Origin: Marinobacter sp. F4206
GTDB lineage: Bacteria; Pseudomonadota; Gammaproteobacteria; Pseudomonadales; Oleiphilaceae
Assembly: GCF_019392195.1 (NCBI RefSeq)
Contig: NZ_JAHXKI010000003.1
Location: forward strand, 551,866-615,865
Length of the DNA: 64,000 bases
Reading direction: 5' to 3'
The position numbers and the translations under genes were made by a program. Under the pieces are notes generated by a model that had not been told where the DNA came from, ran no database searches, and was given only the letters and a program-made list of their open reading frames with translations. Each line of letters begins with the position of its first letter. Position 1 is the stretch's first letter. Below are positions 34,288 through 44,047 of this stretch, one piece after another.

Positions 34288-37032
34288 TTGAGTACCCGGT
34301 ATCTGGAAAGTCTGTTTAATCCCGACTCCATCGTGGTTATCGGTGCGTCTGAGCGGGCGAACAGCCTCGGCGGTATGGTGCTGCGGAACCTCATGGGTGG
34401 CGGCTACCCCGGCAAGCTGTTGGTGGTTAACCAGAACGATTATGACAATGTGCACGGGGTTCCCTGCGTCAGAAAAGTATCGAAGATGGACTTTTCGCCG
34501 GATCTCGCCATTGTCTGTACGCCTCCTGATACCGTTGCCAAGACCATCAAGCGTCTTGGGGAGGCGGGCGTCCGGACCGCGATTGTGATGACCGGCGGCA
34601 TGTCCCGGACTCACAGTAAAACCGGGCAACCGCTGATGTACTCGGTGCGTGAAGCGGCGCGGGAAACCGGGATTCGGGTACTGGGCCCGAACACGATCGG
34701 GCTAATGGTTCCGGCCCGGAGCCTGAACGCGACCTATGCCCATATGGGCGCAATTCCGGGGCGAGTGGCGTTTGTTGGCCAGTCCGGAACCATTGCCAGT
34801 TCCGTCATTGACTGGGCCTTTGCCCGAGGCGTGGGCTTCTCCTATTTTCTGACCCTGGGCGACGGCATGGACATCGATCACGACGATCTGATCGATTATC
34901 TCGCCCAGGACACCCAGACCCGGGCCATTCTTCTGCACATCGAGAACATTCCCAATCCCCGGCGTTTCATGTCGGCGGTCCGGGTGGCTTCCCGGACCAA
35001 GCCGGTGATCGCGGTCAAGTCTGGTCGGGTGCCGGAATCGGAGTGGTTTCCCCATGCACTACCGGACGGTTTGACCCGCAGTGATCCCATCTACGACGCC
35101 ATGCTGCAGCGGGCCGGTGTACTGCGTGTGGATGGCCTCGGGCAGATGTTCGATGCCCTGGAAACCCTGACCCGTATGCGACCACTGCGTCGCGAGACTC
35201 TGGCAATCATGGCAAACGGGGTTGGTCCCGGCGTCCTCGCGGTGGACCGCCTGGCCGACCTGGGGGGAGAGCTGGCGCAGTTGTCGGAACAAAGTATCGA
35301 TGCGCTGGCGGAGCTGTTGCCGCCCTACTGGACGCGGCGCAACCCCATCGACCTGAACTACGACGCCTCGCCCGAACTCTATGCCAATGCGATCCGGATT
35401 CTTGCCAAGGACCCCGAGGTGGCCAATGTTCTGGTGATGTATGCGCCGAGCCTGACGGAAGACAGCCTTCAGATTGCCGATGCCGTGGTCCAGGCCTCCA
35501 AGGGGACGCGCCTGAACGTGTTTACCTGCTGGCTCGGCCAGAGCACGGTGATGGATGCCCGGGAAGAGTTCTATCGGGCCGGGTTGCCGTCCTTCTTCAA
35601 TCCGGAGAAGGCGGTGATGGCGTTCATGCAGCATGTCCGGCATCAGCGCGTCCAGCGTCTGCTAACGGAGACCCCGGAATCCTTCACCGATCATTTTGCC
35701 GATCGGAGCCACACCCGCCGCGTGGTCATGAAGGCTCTGCGGAACGGCCGAAAGCATCTGTCCAACCGGGAGGCCCGGGATCTGATCGACGATTACGGCA
35801 TCAGCACCATCGAGACCATGTACTGTGATGACATGGAGGAGGTGCTGGAGGTTTTTGCCGTGGAGCGGCGCCCGGTTGATATCACCATTATCCATGAGCA
35901 GGGCTGTCACCCGTTCCTTGATCTCAGCCCGACCCAGCGTCGGTACAAGGGCACCATCCAGAAACTGAACAGCGAGGCGGCCATCATGGATGCCTGTCGC
36001 TATCTCATGGAAGAGTATCAATCGCATTTCCCGCAAAGTGGCTTCCTGGGCTTTGCGGTCCAGCGCTCTTACCAGCACGTCGGGGGAATCGAGTTCAGCG
36101 TCGGCATCACCCGCGACCCGCTCTTCGGCCCACTGGTTGTGTGCGGTGCGGCCGGGGCGCAGATCAACGTGATGACGGACCGCCAGATTGCGCTGCCACC
36201 GTTGAATATGGTGCTGGCCAGGGAGCTGCTGCGCCGGACCTACATGTACAAGTTGCTGAAAGAACACAGCCTCAAGCCGGAGGAGGATATCCGGGCGGTA
36301 TCCGAAACCCTGGTCACCCTGTCGCAGATCGTGATCGATATTCCCGAGATCCAGGGGTTGGAAATCTCCCCACTGTTGTTCAATGAGCAGGGCTCGGTGG
36401 CGGTCAATATTGCCATCAACCTTGCTGAAAAACCGGGTAAACCGATCATTCAGCCCTACCCGAGGGAGTTGGAGGAATGGATTGTGCTGCCGAAGTCAGG
36501 ACGCAGGGTCATCATCCGCCCTGTGCTGGCCGAGGACGAGCCTGCCCATCGGGCTTTCCACGAGCTGCAATCCCCGGAATCCATCCGCTACCGCTTCTTC
36601 CAGTACCGCAAGCACTTCTCCCGGGAAGACGTGGCCCAGATGGTGCAGATCGATTACGACCGGGAGATGGTATTCATTGCCAACGCGCCGCGGGAAGATG
36701 GCGAAGGGGAAGAGACTCTCGGTACCGTGCGAACCTGGACCGATGCCGACAATCTGCAGTGCGAGTTTGCGGTGATGGTGCACGACCGGATGAAAGGCGA
36801 GGGCCTGGGTGTCGCGCTGATGCAGAAGATGATCGACTATTGTCGGGCTCGAGGGACCGTGGAGATGGTCGGTGATGTGCTGCCCGACAACCGGCCCATG
36901 TTGCAGCTGGCCGAGCACCTCGGTTTCGAGATCAAGTACAACACGGAAGAAGAAGTAATGGACCTGCGCCTGGTGCTCAACGAACCGGAGAAAGACTGGC
37001 AGCGGGAGCGGTTGGGCAAGAGCGTCCACTAG
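34288..37032 (+). CDS. Pat/PatZ-type protein lysine acetyltransferase (acyl-CoA synthetase-like fused to GNAT)
   Basis: The 914-residue product follows the E. coli PatZ layout. It has a CoA-binding Rossmann domain (about 8-130: IVVIGASERANSLGGMVLRNL), succinyl-CoA ligase-like domains (about 150-460: FVGQSGTIASSVIDW), an ATP-grasp-like domain (about 480-715: GIEFSVGITRDPLFGPLVVCGAAG) and a C-terminal GNAT domain (about 735-895: IIRPVLAEDEPAHRAF, DRMKGEGLGVALMQKM). The family acetylates acetyl-CoA synthetase and other proteins. The start is TTG at 34288, with a strong AAGGAG at 34275-34280. The ATP-grasp part (TQRRYKGTIQKL) looks degenerate, as in the regulatory rather than catalytic members. 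Confidence 0.92.
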   Translation: MSTRYLESLFNPDSIVVIGASERANSLGGMVLRNLMGGGYPGKLLVVNQNDYDNVHGVPCVRKVSKMDFSPDLAIVCTPPDTVAKTIKRLGEAGVRTAIVMTGGMSRTHSKTGQPLMYSVREAARETGIRVLGPNTIGLMVPARSLNATYAHMGAIPGRVAFVGQSGTIASSVIDWAFARGVGFSYFLTLGDGMDIDHDDLIDYLAQDTQTRAILLHIENIPNPRRFMSAVRVASRTKPVIAVKSGRVPESEWFPHALPDGLTRSDPIYDAMLQRAGVLRVDGLGQMFDALETLTRMRPLRRETLAIMANGVGPGVLAVDRLADLGGELAQLSEQSIDALAELLPPYWTRRNPIDLNYDASPELYANAIRILAKDPEVANVLVMYAPSLTEDSLQIADAVVQASKGTRLNVFTCWLGQSTVMDAREEFYRAGLPSFFNPEKAVMAFMQHVRHQRVQRLLTETPESFTDHFADRSHTRRVVMKALRNGRKHLSNREARDLIDDYGISTIETMYCDDMEEVLEVFAVERRPVDITIIHEQGCHPFLDLSPTQRRYKGTIQKLNSEAAIMDACRYLMEEYQSHFPQSGFLGFAVQRSYQHVGGIEFSVGITRDPLFGPLVVCGAAGAQINVMTDRQIALPPLNMVLARELLRRTYMYKLLKEHSLKPEEDIRAVSETLVTLSQIVIDIPEIQGLEISPLLFNEQGSVAVNIAINLAEKPGKPIIQPYPRELEEWIVLPKSGRRVIIRPVLAEDEPAHRAFHELQSPESIRYRFFQYRKHFSREDVAQMVQIDYDREMVFIANAPREDGEGEETLGTVRTWTDADNLQCEFAVMVHDRMKGEGLGVALMQKMIDYCRARGTVEMVGDVLPDNRPMLQLAEHLGFEIKYNTEEEVMDLRLVLNEPEKDWQRERLGKSVH

Positions 37033-37053
37033 AGACGCCCGGGCCCTGTTGGT

Positions 37054-37980
37054 TCATTCCTCGACGATGGCTGAGCGGTCCTCGCCGCCCATGGCCTCCA
37101 GAAGCCCAGGAATCAGCTTTGAAAGCTCGAGGGTCATCAGGGTGAACGCGGCGTCGAACTTGGCGACGGCGTCATCCACGTCGACGTCATCCAGCTGATC
37201 CTGAAGGGTCTCCCCGAATTTCAGGCGGCGAATCCCCAACTCCTCGTCCAGCACGAACGACACGTTGTCGTCCCAGGTCAGGGAAAGCTTAGTGACCTGC
37301 ATGCCGGCGTCCAGATGATTCCGGATTTCGTCTGCCTTGAGGTCCAATCCCTTGCAGCGCACCACACCGCCGTCCTCAGACGGATCCTTCAGTTCGCATT
37401 CGTTGCCGAGAACCACCTGACCGGGCAGGTCAATGGTCTCGTTCAGCCAGCCGGTAAAGGTAAAGGCCGGCGCCTGCTCAACGGCCGGCGGCCGGACGGG
37501 CAATGACCCCAGGCTTTTACGCAGGGTGGAGGCAAGGTCCTCCGCCTGTTTGGCGGAACCCGCGTCCACCACCATCACACCGTCCTTCGGTGCCAGGTAG
37601 GCGAAGCCGCGACGGTTCTTGGAAAAGGCCTGGGGTAGCATTTCCAGCATGACCTGTTCTTTGATCTCGTCCTTTTCCTTGCGGCGGACCTTGCGGCCCT
37701 GCTCGAACTCGATGGCTTCAGCCTTCTCTTCCACCGCTTCCTTCACCACCGCGCCCGGAAGAATCTTTTCTTCCTTGCGCAGGGCAATCAGATGGTAGCC
37801 GCCGGCGCTGTGAACCAACTGCTCGCCATGTTTTCCCAGTGGAGGGACCCAGCCCTGCCGGCTGGTTTCCTGGGGACCGCAGGGCTTGAAGGCATCGGCC
37901 TGCAGTTTTTCCTCCAGCTCTTCGGCTGAGATATCAAACGGTTTGGTAAAACGGAAGACACGGGCATTACGAAACCACAT
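37054..37980 (-). CDS. rdgC: Recombination-associated protein RdgC
   Basis: RdgC forms a ring around DNA and limits RecA activity. The 308-residue product begins MWFRNARVFRFTKPFDISAEELEEKL and has the family segments GWVPPLGKHGEQLVHSAGGYHLIALRKEEKILP, ENRRGFAYL-type motif NRRGFAYLAPKDG, and KLSLTWDDNVSFVLDEELGIRRLKF. A longer frame begins at 38046, but the ATG at 37980 gives the conserved N-terminus and has AAGGATC upstream. It is the last gene of a long minus-strand run and is convergent with the Pat gene. Confidence 0.94.
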   Translation of the reverse strand: MWFRNARVFRFTKPFDISAEELEEKLQADAFKPCGPQETSRQGWVPPLGKHGEQLVHSAGGYHLIALRKEEKILPGAVVKEAVEEKAEAIEFEQGRKVRRKEKDEIKEQVMLEMLPQAFSKNRRGFAYLAPKDGVMVVDAGSAKQAEDLASTLRKSLGSLPVRPPAVEQAPAFTFTGWLNETIDLPGQVVLGNECELKDPSEDGGVVRCKGLDLKADEIRNHLDAGMQVTKLSLTWDDNVSFVLDEELGIRRLKFGETLQDQLDDVDVDDAVAKFDAAFTLMTLELSKLIPGLLEAMGGEDRSAIVEE

Positions 37981-38078
37981 CAGGCTTGATCCTTGCTGTT
38001 TTAGACGGTTCGGGAAACACAGAGAGAGGCGGGATGATACGGCCACCGCTTGGTGGCCGTAAAGTGGCTACTCAGGCG

Positions 38079-38279
38079 TCAGAGGTTCATGATTTCCACC
38101 ATGACCGTCTTTACGATAAAGCCCACCACGCCGGCACCGAGGACGATAAACAGGGCAAGGGTGCCAAACTTGCCCGCCCTGGATTTCTTGGCCAGATCCC
38201 ACACAATGATGCCCATCCAGACAATAAGTCCGGTCAGAAGCACCAGCATGGCGATCTGGGAAAAGACTGCCTCATTCAT
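38079..38279 (-). CDS. DUF2788 small membrane protein
   Basis: The 66-residue product has two transmembrane helices (about 8-28 and 39-60) joined by a short basic loop, IVWDLAKKSRAGKFGTLALF. This matches the DUF2788 pattern found in Pseudomonas and relatives. No function is known. It lies between yaaA (29 bp upstream) and rdgC, all on the minus strand. Confidence 0.8.
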   Translation of the reverse strand: MNEAVFSQIAMLVLLTGLIVWMGIIVWDLAKKSRAGKFGTLALFIVLGAGVVGFIVKTVMVEIMNL

Positions 38280-38307
38280 TTAATCAGATTCCTGGTTTTA
38301 CGGGGAT

Positions 38308-39081
38308 TTACGGTTGTTCGTCCCGCAGGAAAACCCAGTTGTTCTTGTCGGATTGGTCTTCGCTGAAGTAGTAGCCTTCAAGGTTGAAGCCCTTGAGATC
38401 GTCGGCCTGGGTGATCCCGTTCTGGATTGCGAAGCGGCACATCAGACCACGAGCCTTTTTGGCGTAGAAGCTGATCATCTTGTACTGCCCGTTCTTCCAG
38501 TCCTTGAACTGGGGGGTGATCAGTCTCGCCTCAAGATCTTTTTTCCGGACGCTTTTGAAGTACTCATTGGAGGCCAGGTTAACCAATACGCCGTCGTCCG
38601 CCGCCAGCAGGCGGTTGATCTCGTCCGTAATCCGGTTGCCCCAGAAGGCGTAGAGATCCTTGCCGCGACGGTTTTCGAACTTCGTGCCCATTTCCAGCCG
38701 ATAAGGTTGCATCAGGTCCAGCGGCTTCAGGATGCCATAAAGGCCTGACAGCATTCGCAAGTGTTTCTGGGCGAACGCAAACTCATCTTCGCTGAAACTT
38801 TCCGCATCGAGGCCTGTGTAGACGTCACCCTTGAAGGCCAGCACCGCCTGGCGGGCGTTGTCCGGGGTGAAAGGCGTGTGCCAGGTCCGGAACCGCTCGG
38901 CATTGAGCTGGCCCAGCTTGTCACTGATGTTCATCAGATTACTGACCTGATGGGGCTCCAGTTCCTTGAGCTGATCAATCAGTTCGCAGGCATCGTCCAG
39001 AAAATCCGGTTGGGTATAGGTTTCCGTGGCCAGCGGACTCTCATAGTCGAGGGTCTTGGCGGGGGAAATGACCATTAGCAT
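38308..39081 (-). CDS. yaaA: Peroxide stress protein YaaA
   Basis: YaaA (DUF328) limits DNA damage in peroxide stress by lowering free iron; the E. coli protein binds DNA. The 257-residue product begins [13 protein letters not shown] and carries the family motifs [51 protein letters not shown] and [11 protein letters not shown], ending near FNLEGYYF. The ATG at 39081 is preceded by GAGG at a distance of about ten bases; the upstream TTG at 39090 is a weaker choice. It sits 12 bp downstream of a glutaredoxin-like gene. Confidence 0.95.
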   Translation of the reverse strand: MLMVISPAKTLDYESPLATETYTQPDFLDDACELIDQLKELEPHQVSNLMNISDKLGQLNAERFRTWHTPFTPDNARQAVLAFKGDVYTGLDAESFSEDEFAFAQKHLRMLSGLYGILKPLDLMQPYRLEMGTKFENRRGKDLYAFWGNRITDEINRLLAADDGVLVNLASNEYFKSVRKKDLEARLITPQFKDWKNGQYKMISFYAKKARGLMCRFAIQNGITQADDLKGFNLEGYYFSEDQSDKNNWVFLRDEQP

Positions 39082-39093
39082 GTCAGGCAATCC

Positions 39094-39327
39094 TCATTGA
39101 AGAAACGTGAGTAACTGATCCCTGGTAAATGGCCAGTCCAGCTCCGCACCGGTGTCGTTGCGGCGCAGCACCGGTATGCGGGTGCCGTAACGCTCGACCA
39201 GCTTTTCGGACTGGGCAATATCCACGACGTCGACTGGTATCGGCGCCGGCATGGGTGTGTTCACCAGCAGGGCTTCGGCCAGTTCGCACAGGTGGCATTG
39301 GGTCGTTGTGTAAAACAGCAGTTCCAT
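39094..39327 (-). CDS. Glutaredoxin-like thiol protein (DUF836 type)
   Basis: The 77-residue product is a minimal thioredoxin fold beginning MELLFYTTTQCHLCELAEALL, with a CHLC (CXXC) active site at about 11-14. The cis-proline region is RYGTRIPVLRR, and the ending WPFTRDQLLTFL is typical of DUF836. It may act as a small dithiol reductase. Its ATG shares one base with the TAA of yciK (TAATG), so translation is coupled. Confidence 0.87.
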   Translation of the reverse strand: MELLFYTTTQCHLCELAEALLVNTPMPAPIPVDVVDIAQSEKLVERYGTRIPVLRRNDTGAELDWPFTRDQLLTFLQ

Positions 39328-40076
39328 TACTTGGGCTGTGCGTCCAGTTGCTGGCCGGTAACAGCGTGGCTGTCCTTGCCCATGAGATACAGGTAAATCG
39401 GCATCAGGTCTTCCGGCGCGGGATTCTGCTCCGGGTTCTCCGCCGGATAGGCCCGCGCCCTCATGTTGGTACGGGTTGCGCCCGGATTCAGACTGTTCAC
39501 GCGCACGTTGTGGCGCTCGTCATCCAGTTCATCGGCCATCAGCTGGCTCAGGCCCTCGACGGCAAACTTGGAAACGGCGTAGGCGCCCCAGTAGGCTTTG
39601 GCCTTGCGGCCTACGCCGGAGGACGTGAAGATTACCGAAGCATCGGTGGATTTGCGCAGCAGGGGGATCATGGCGCGGCTGAGCAGGAAGGGCGCGGTCG
39701 CGTTGACGTGCAGCACCTTGTTCCACATCTCGGGGTCGTACAGCTCAACCGGGCTGCGGTCACCGAGAATGGCGGCATTGTGGAGAATGCCGTCGAGTCG
39801 CTCGAAGTTTTCCTCGAGCGTCATGGCCAGTTCTTCATACTCCTTGACCGCTGCACCTTCAAAATTCATTGGTACGATGGCGGGCTTGGGGTAGCCGGCG
39901 CCTTCGATTTCGTCGTATACCGATTCCAGCTTGGAAACGGTGCGGCCTACCAGGATCACGGTTGCGCCATGGGCCGCGTAGGCAATAGCAGCGGCCCGGC
40001 CAATCCCGCTACCTGCACCGGTCACCATCACGATGCGGTCTTGCAGAAGATCGGCGGGGGCTTTGTAATCTTGCAT
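39327..40076 (-). CDS. yciK: YciK-family short-chain dehydrogenase
   Basis: The 249-residue product is a short-chain dehydrogenase: VMVTGAGSGIGRAAAIAYAAHGA (TGxxxGIG), HNAAILGDRSPVE, and the catalytic serine and YxxxK in FTSSGVGRKAKAYWGAYAVSKFAVEGLSQLMADEL. The start DYKAPADLLQDR fits YciK. The family's substrate is not established. Its location between mupP and a glutaredoxin-like gene is shared with Pseudomonas (mupP-yciK). Confidence 0.92.
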   Translation of the reverse strand: MQDYKAPADLLQDRIVMVTGAGSGIGRAAAIAYAAHGATVILVGRTVSKLESVYDEIEGAGYPKPAIVPMNFEGAAVKEYEELAMTLEENFERLDGILHNAAILGDRSPVELYDPEMWNKVLHVNATAPFLLSRAMIPLLRKSTDASVIFTSSGVGRKAKAYWGAYAVSKFAVEGLSQLMADELDDERHNVRVNSLNPGATRTNMRARAYPAENPEQNPAPEDLMPIYLYLMGKDSHAVTGQQLDAQPK

Positions 40077-40126
40077 AACCTGTTCTCCGTATCAGGCGGT
40101 TGCCGGGTAGGGGTTTCAATCTGCTT

Positions 40127-40807
40127 TTATTGTAACAGCTTTGCCAGGTCGTCGACGGTGTCGGCAACCAGGTCGGCTTGCCAAAGGTCAACCGATTCGG
40201 GCTCTTCGATATAACCATAGCGAACAGCGATGGTCCTCATGCCGGCATTGCGTCCCGCTTCGATATCGCGCTCGTGATCGCCCACGTACACCGCGCTGGC
40301 GGGATCGGCGCCGATCTGTTTGCAGGCCAGGAACAGGGCTTCGGGATGGGGCTTGCGTTCGGCTACATGGTCCGGGCAGATCACGACTGCGCAGCGCTGT
40401 GCAAGGCCCAGGGCGTCCACCAACGGGGCGGCAAAACGTACCGGTTTGTTGGTGACAATCCCCCAGGGAATGCCACGAGCCTCCAGTGCCTTGAGAATCG
40501 GGTCCATGCCGTCAAACAGGGCGGTTTCGATGGCGACACCGGCCTCGTAAAGATCGAGAAACTCGGTGTGCTTCGCGATGTAATCCGGGTGCTCCGGTTC
40601 CAGCCCGAACCCGACCCGAATCATGGCGCGTGCGCCATTGGAGACCGAGCGCCGGATGTGGTCAGCCGGCAGTGGCGTGAGACCATGCTGCTGGCGGAGC
40701 TGGTTCAGGCAACGGATAAAATCCGGCGCCGTGTCGATCAGTGTGCCATCAAGATCAAACAGAACGGCTGATGGTATGGGCTCAGATTTCACGGGCGTCT
40801 CGGGCAT
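40127..40807 (-). CDS. mupP: HAD phosphatase, N-acetylmuramic acid 6-phosphate phosphatase MupP-like
   Basis: The 226-residue product is a HAD-family phosphatase with motif [18 protein letters not shown] (nucleophile and acid Asp), a cap domain, motif II IVTNKP, and motif [20 protein letters not shown]. By sequence alone it resembles phosphoglycolate phosphatase (Gph). The order ubiG-mupP-yciK matches Pseudomonas, where this gene recycles cell-wall MurNAc-6-phosphate, so MupP is the better call. Its ATG lies 26 bp inside the end of ubiG. Confidence 0.85.
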   Translation of the reverse strand: MPETPVKSEPIPSAVLFDLDGTLIDTAPDFIRCLNQLRQQHGLTPLPADHIRRSVSNGARAMIRVGFGLEPEHPDYIAKHTEFLDLYEAGVAIETALFDGMDPILKALEARGIPWGIVTNKPVRFAAPLVDALGLAQRCAVVICPDHVAERKPHPEALFLACKQIGADPASAVYVGDHERDIEAGRNAGMRTIAVRYGYIEEPESVDLWQADLVADTVDDLAKLLQ

Positions 40808-41498
40808 GCATCAGGTAGTTGACGTCGACATCGCGGCCCAGCTTGTAGATCTTGGTGAGGGGGTTGTATGTCATGCCTGTCAGTTCCAGCACCTCAAGAC
40901 CGGCGTGGCGCAGGTGATCGGACATTTCGGAGGGGCGGATGAACTTTTTCCACTCGTGCGTGCCTTTGGGCAGCATGTTCAGGACATACTCAGCGCCGAC
41001 GATGGCGAACAGGAACGACTTGGGATTACGGTTGATGGTCGATACGAAGAGGTGGCCACCGGGTTTGAGCAGGGTGGAGCAGGCTCGGATCACCGACGCC
41101 GGGTCGGGCACGTGTTCGAGCATTTCAAGGCAGGTGACGACGTCGTACTGGCCGGCGTGGTCGGCATCGCGAGCCAGGTCCTCGACGGTGGTCTGACGGT
41201 AGTCCACCTTGATGCCGCTCTCCAGTCCGTGCAGTTTGGCGACCGACAGGGGTGCCTCGCCCATATCAATGCCGGTCACGTGGGCCCCACGCTGCGCCAT
41301 GCCTTCCGACAACAGGCCACCACCACAGCCGACATCGAGGACCCGTTTCCCGGCGAGTGGGGCCCGCTCGTCGATGTAGTTCAATCGCAGCGGATTGATG
41401 TCATGCAGGGGGCGAAATTCACTGGTGGGATCCCACCAGCGACTGGCCAGTGCTTCAAACTTTGCAATTTCATTCCGGTCTACGTTCTGGTCTGTCAT
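40782..41498 (-). CDS. ubiG: Ubiquinone biosynthesis O-methyltransferase UbiG
   Basis: UbiG performs both O-methylations of ubiquinone synthesis using S-adenosylmethionine. The 238-residue product starts [34 protein letters not shown], a UbiG signature, then has SAM motif [38 protein letters not shown] and [37 protein letters not shown]. All are diagnostic. It follows mtaD by 35 bp on the same strand. Confidence 0.97.
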   Translation of the reverse strand: MTDQNVDRNEIAKFEALASRWWDPTSEFRPLHDINPLRLNYIDERAPLAGKRVLDVGCGGGLLSEGMAQRGAHVTGIDMGEAPLSVAKLHGLESGIKVDYRQTTVEDLARDADHAGQYDVVTCLEMLEHVPDPASVIRACSTLLKPGGHLFVSTINRNPKSFLFAIVGAEYVLNMLPKGTHEWKKFIRPSEMSDHLRHAGLEVLELTGMTYNPLTKIYKLGRDVDVNYLMHARDAREI

Positions 41499-41533
41499 GG
41501 TCTGTGCCGCCTGATCAATCTATCGGAATTCGG

Positions 41534-42874
41534 TTATTGGGCCTGCTGGTTGCGAATTCGTTCCTTCCAGCTATCGACGCGCAGCATGAGGTCTGCGACA
41601 TCGATACGGGTTAGTCGGCCGTCCTGTAACTGGGGTACGCCGTTAATCCAGCTATGGCTTACTGCCCGGCCATGATTGCTGTAGACCAGGTGGGAGCCGG
41701 GGTCGTAGACCGGTTGCAGGAAGGGATCGCTCAGGTCCACGGCAATGAGGTCAGCCAACTTGCCCGCCACCAGTGAGCCGAGCTCGTGGTCGCGGCCGAG
41801 CGCCCTGGCGCCGTTCAGGGTTGCCATGGTCAGCGCCGCATGTGCCGAGAGGGCCGCGGCGTCCCCCGACACCACCTTGGCGATCATGGCGGCCGTGCGC
41901 AGTTCCCCGAACAGATCCAGGTCATTGTTGCTGGCAGCCCCGTCGGTTCCGATTGCAACGTTGACCCCGGCATCCAACAGTTTCTGCACCGGACACAGGC
42001 CGCTGGCCAGCTTGAGATTGGATTCCGGGCAGTGGACAACGTGGGCGCCGGATACGGTGACTGCTTCGAGATCGGCGTCGCTAACCTGGGTCATGTGGAC
42101 ACACTGGGTATTCGGTCCCAGAAGTCCCAGTTCGGCCATACGTGCGACCGGACGTTGACCGAGTTTCTCGGTCGCGTCGTTCACCTCGAATTCAGTTTCG
42201 TGCAGGTGGATCTGGATCGGTGCACCGGTGTTGGCGGAGAGCTGGATCGCGCTCTTCATGGGCGCATCCGACACCGTGTAGGGCGCATGTGGGCCGATGG
42301 CGGGTGTGATGTACTGATCGCCCTGCCATTGTTTGATAAAGGTTTCGCCCTTGCTGAGGTAGTCCTCGGGGCCTGTGCCCCAGGGCGTGGGGAAATCCAG
42401 TAACGGGAAAGCGATCTGGGCGCGCATGCCGACATCGTGGGCGCACTGGGCCGCAACCTCCGGGAAAAAATACATGTCCGAGAACGTCGTGGTGCCGGTA
42501 CGCAGCATTTCGGCCATGGCAAGCTGGGTGCCGTCGGCAATAAAGGCTTCGCTGATGAAGGCGCCTTCTGCTGGCCAGATATGGTCGTTGAGCCAGGCCA
42601 TCAAGGGCAGGTCATCGGCCATACCGCGGAACAGGGACATGGCCGCATGGCCATGTACGTTGATCAGGCCGGGCATGACCACATGGTTGGGCAGGTCCAC
42701 GGTTTCCCGGGTACGAAAACGCTGGTCTGCCTCCTGTTGCGAAACCAACGCGGCGATCCGGTTGCCCTGGATAATAACCGCTTGGTTGTCGAGTACGACT
42801 GCTTCCGGTTCGATGGGAATGAGCCAACGGGCGTTGATGCGGATATCGGCTGCGGTGATGGTGTCTGCCGTCAT
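41534..42874 (-). CDS. mtaD: MtaD-type 5'-methylthioadenosine/S-adenosylhomocysteine deaminase
   Basis: The 446-residue product is an amidohydrolase of the TRZ/ATZ group. It has VVMPGLINVHGHAAMSLFRGMADDLPLMAWL (HxH metal ligands), IQIHLHETEFEV, VHCPESNLKLASGLCPVQKLL and VAIGTDGAASNNDLDLFGELRTAAM. Members deaminate methylthioadenosine or SAH. Divergent mtnA, the methylthioribose-1-phosphate isomerase, strongly suggests a role in methylthioadenosine salvage, via methylthioinosine. The ATG at 42874 has AAGGCAGG just upstream. It heads a long minus-strand run of eight genes. Confidence 0.9.
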   Translation of the reverse strand: MTADTITAADIRINARWLIPIEPEAVVLDNQAVIIQGNRIAALVSQQEADQRFRTRETVDLPNHVVMPGLINVHGHAAMSLFRGMADDLPLMAWLNDHIWPAEGAFISEAFIADGTQLAMAEMLRTGTTTFSDMYFFPEVAAQCAHDVGMRAQIAFPLLDFPTPWGTGPEDYLSKGETFIKQWQGDQYITPAIGPHAPYTVSDAPMKSAIQLSANTGAPIQIHLHETEFEVNDATEKLGQRPVARMAELGLLGPNTQCVHMTQVSDADLEAVTVSGAHVVHCPESNLKLASGLCPVQKLLDAGVNVAIGTDGAASNNDLDLFGELRTAAMIAKVVSGDAAALSAHAALTMATLNGARALGRDHELGSLVAGKLADLIAVDLSDPFLQPVYDPGSHLVYSNHGRAVSHSWINGVPQLQDGRLTRIDVADLMLRVDSWKERIRNQQAQ

Positions 42875-42930
42875 GTACCTGCCTTGAGAGCCGGGCGCGC
42901 AAATCTCGCGCTTTGAAAATGTAGGCCGGA

Positions 42931-42947
42931 AGTATAAACGTTATACT
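42931..42947. promoter_or_regulatory. Dyad with back-to-back -10-like boxes between mtaD and mtnA
   Basis: AGTATAA-ACG-TTATACT is a perfect 7-bp inverted repeat. Each strand reads TATACT, a near-consensus -10, so one element could serve both divergent genes or bind a regulator. For the minus strand CTGAAA (42954-42959) lies 17 bp upstream as a weak -35; for the plus strand no well-spaced -35 is seen. Confidence 0.45.
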
Positions 42948-42982
42948 GGCGCTTTTCAGCGTTTCAGAGGCGGAGCTGATTT

Positions 42983-44047
42983 ATGGCGAAATCCCCGAAA
43001 ACCCCTTCTTCCCGCGCCGTTGGCACGGTGGCTATCCGCTGGCATGGACATGCTCTGGAGTTGCTGGATCAGCGCCTGCTGCCCGCCGAGGAGCATTGGA
43101 TAACCCTGGAGGGTGCCTCGGGCGTGGCCCAGTGTATCCGGGACATGGTGGTTCGTGGCGCGCCCGCCATCGGGATCAGTGCGGCCTATGGCATCGCACT
43201 GGCTGCCCGCCATGCCGGTGGTGGTGACTGGAAAGCCGAGATCAAACAGGCAATCCGCGAACTGGCGGCCTCCCGGCCCACAGCCGTCAATTTGTTCTGG
43301 GCATTACAGCGCATGGAGAGGGTGTTTCACGAGTGTCACTCGCTGGATGAAGCCGTGAAACGTCTGTCCTCTGAGGCGATTCTTATTCACGATGAGGACC
43401 TGGCGGCCAACCTCGCTATGGCTGACCACGCCCTGGATGTCATGCAGCCGCACAAGCCGATCTCGGTCCTCACCCATTGCAATACCGGGGCTCTGGCAAC
43501 CGGCGGATATGGCACCGCGCTGGGTGTTATTCGTCGCCTCCATGAAGAAAAACTGCTGCAGACCGTGTATGCCGATGAAACCCGGCCCTGGCTTCAGGGC
43601 AGTCGCCTGACAGCCTGGGAACTGGCGCAGGAAGGCATCCCGGTTACGCTCAATGCCGACGGTGCCGCAGCGGCCATTCTCGCTGATGGTCACGTGCGCT
43701 GGGTTGTGGTGGGGGCTGACCGGATTGCTGCCAACGGCGACGTTGCCAACAAGATTGGCACCTACAGCCTTGCGGTTCTGGCCCGCCATCATAAAGTGGG
43801 TTTCATGGTTGTGGCGCCGTCCAGTACCGTCGACATGTCACTGGCATCCGGCGGTGACATTCCGATTGAAGAACGTGAAGGCACGGAAGTTCGGGAGATT
43901 CGCGGTGTGCCGCTGGCGCCGCCGGGCGTCAAGGTGTTCAATCCGGTTTTTGACGTTACTCCGGCGAGCCTGATTGATGCCATCGTGACCGAAAAGGGCG
44001 TGGTTCATAATCCCAATATCACCGGCATGCGTGAGCTATTTGGCTGA
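42983..44047 (+). CDS. mtnA: S-methyl-5-thioribose-1-phosphate isomerase
   Basis: MtnA converts methylthioribose-1-phosphate to methylthioribulose-1-phosphate in methionine salvage. The 354-residue product has [21 protein letters not shown], the catalytic cysteine segment [19 protein letters not shown] and the catalytic aspartate segment [24 protein letters not shown], ending with [19 protein letters not shown]. Length is normal. The other salvage genes are not in this window. It overlaps the convergent HTH regulator gene by 12 bp at the 3' ends. Confidence 0.96.
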   Translation: MAKSPKTPSSRAVGTVAIRWHGHALELLDQRLLPAEEHWITLEGASGVAQCIRDMVVRGAPAIGISAAYGIALAARHAGGGDWKAEIKQAIRELAASRPTAVNLFWALQRMERVFHECHSLDEAVKRLSSEAILIHDEDLAANLAMADHALDVMQPHKPISVLTHCNTGALATGGYGTALGVIRRLHEEKLLQTVYADETRPWLQGSRLTAWELAQEGIPVTLNADGAAAAILADGHVRWVVVGADRIAANGDVANKIGTYSLAVLARHHKVGFMVVAPSSTVDMSLASGGDIPIEEREGTEVREIRGVPLAPPGVKVFNPVFDVTPASLIDAIVTEKGVVHNPNITGMRELFG

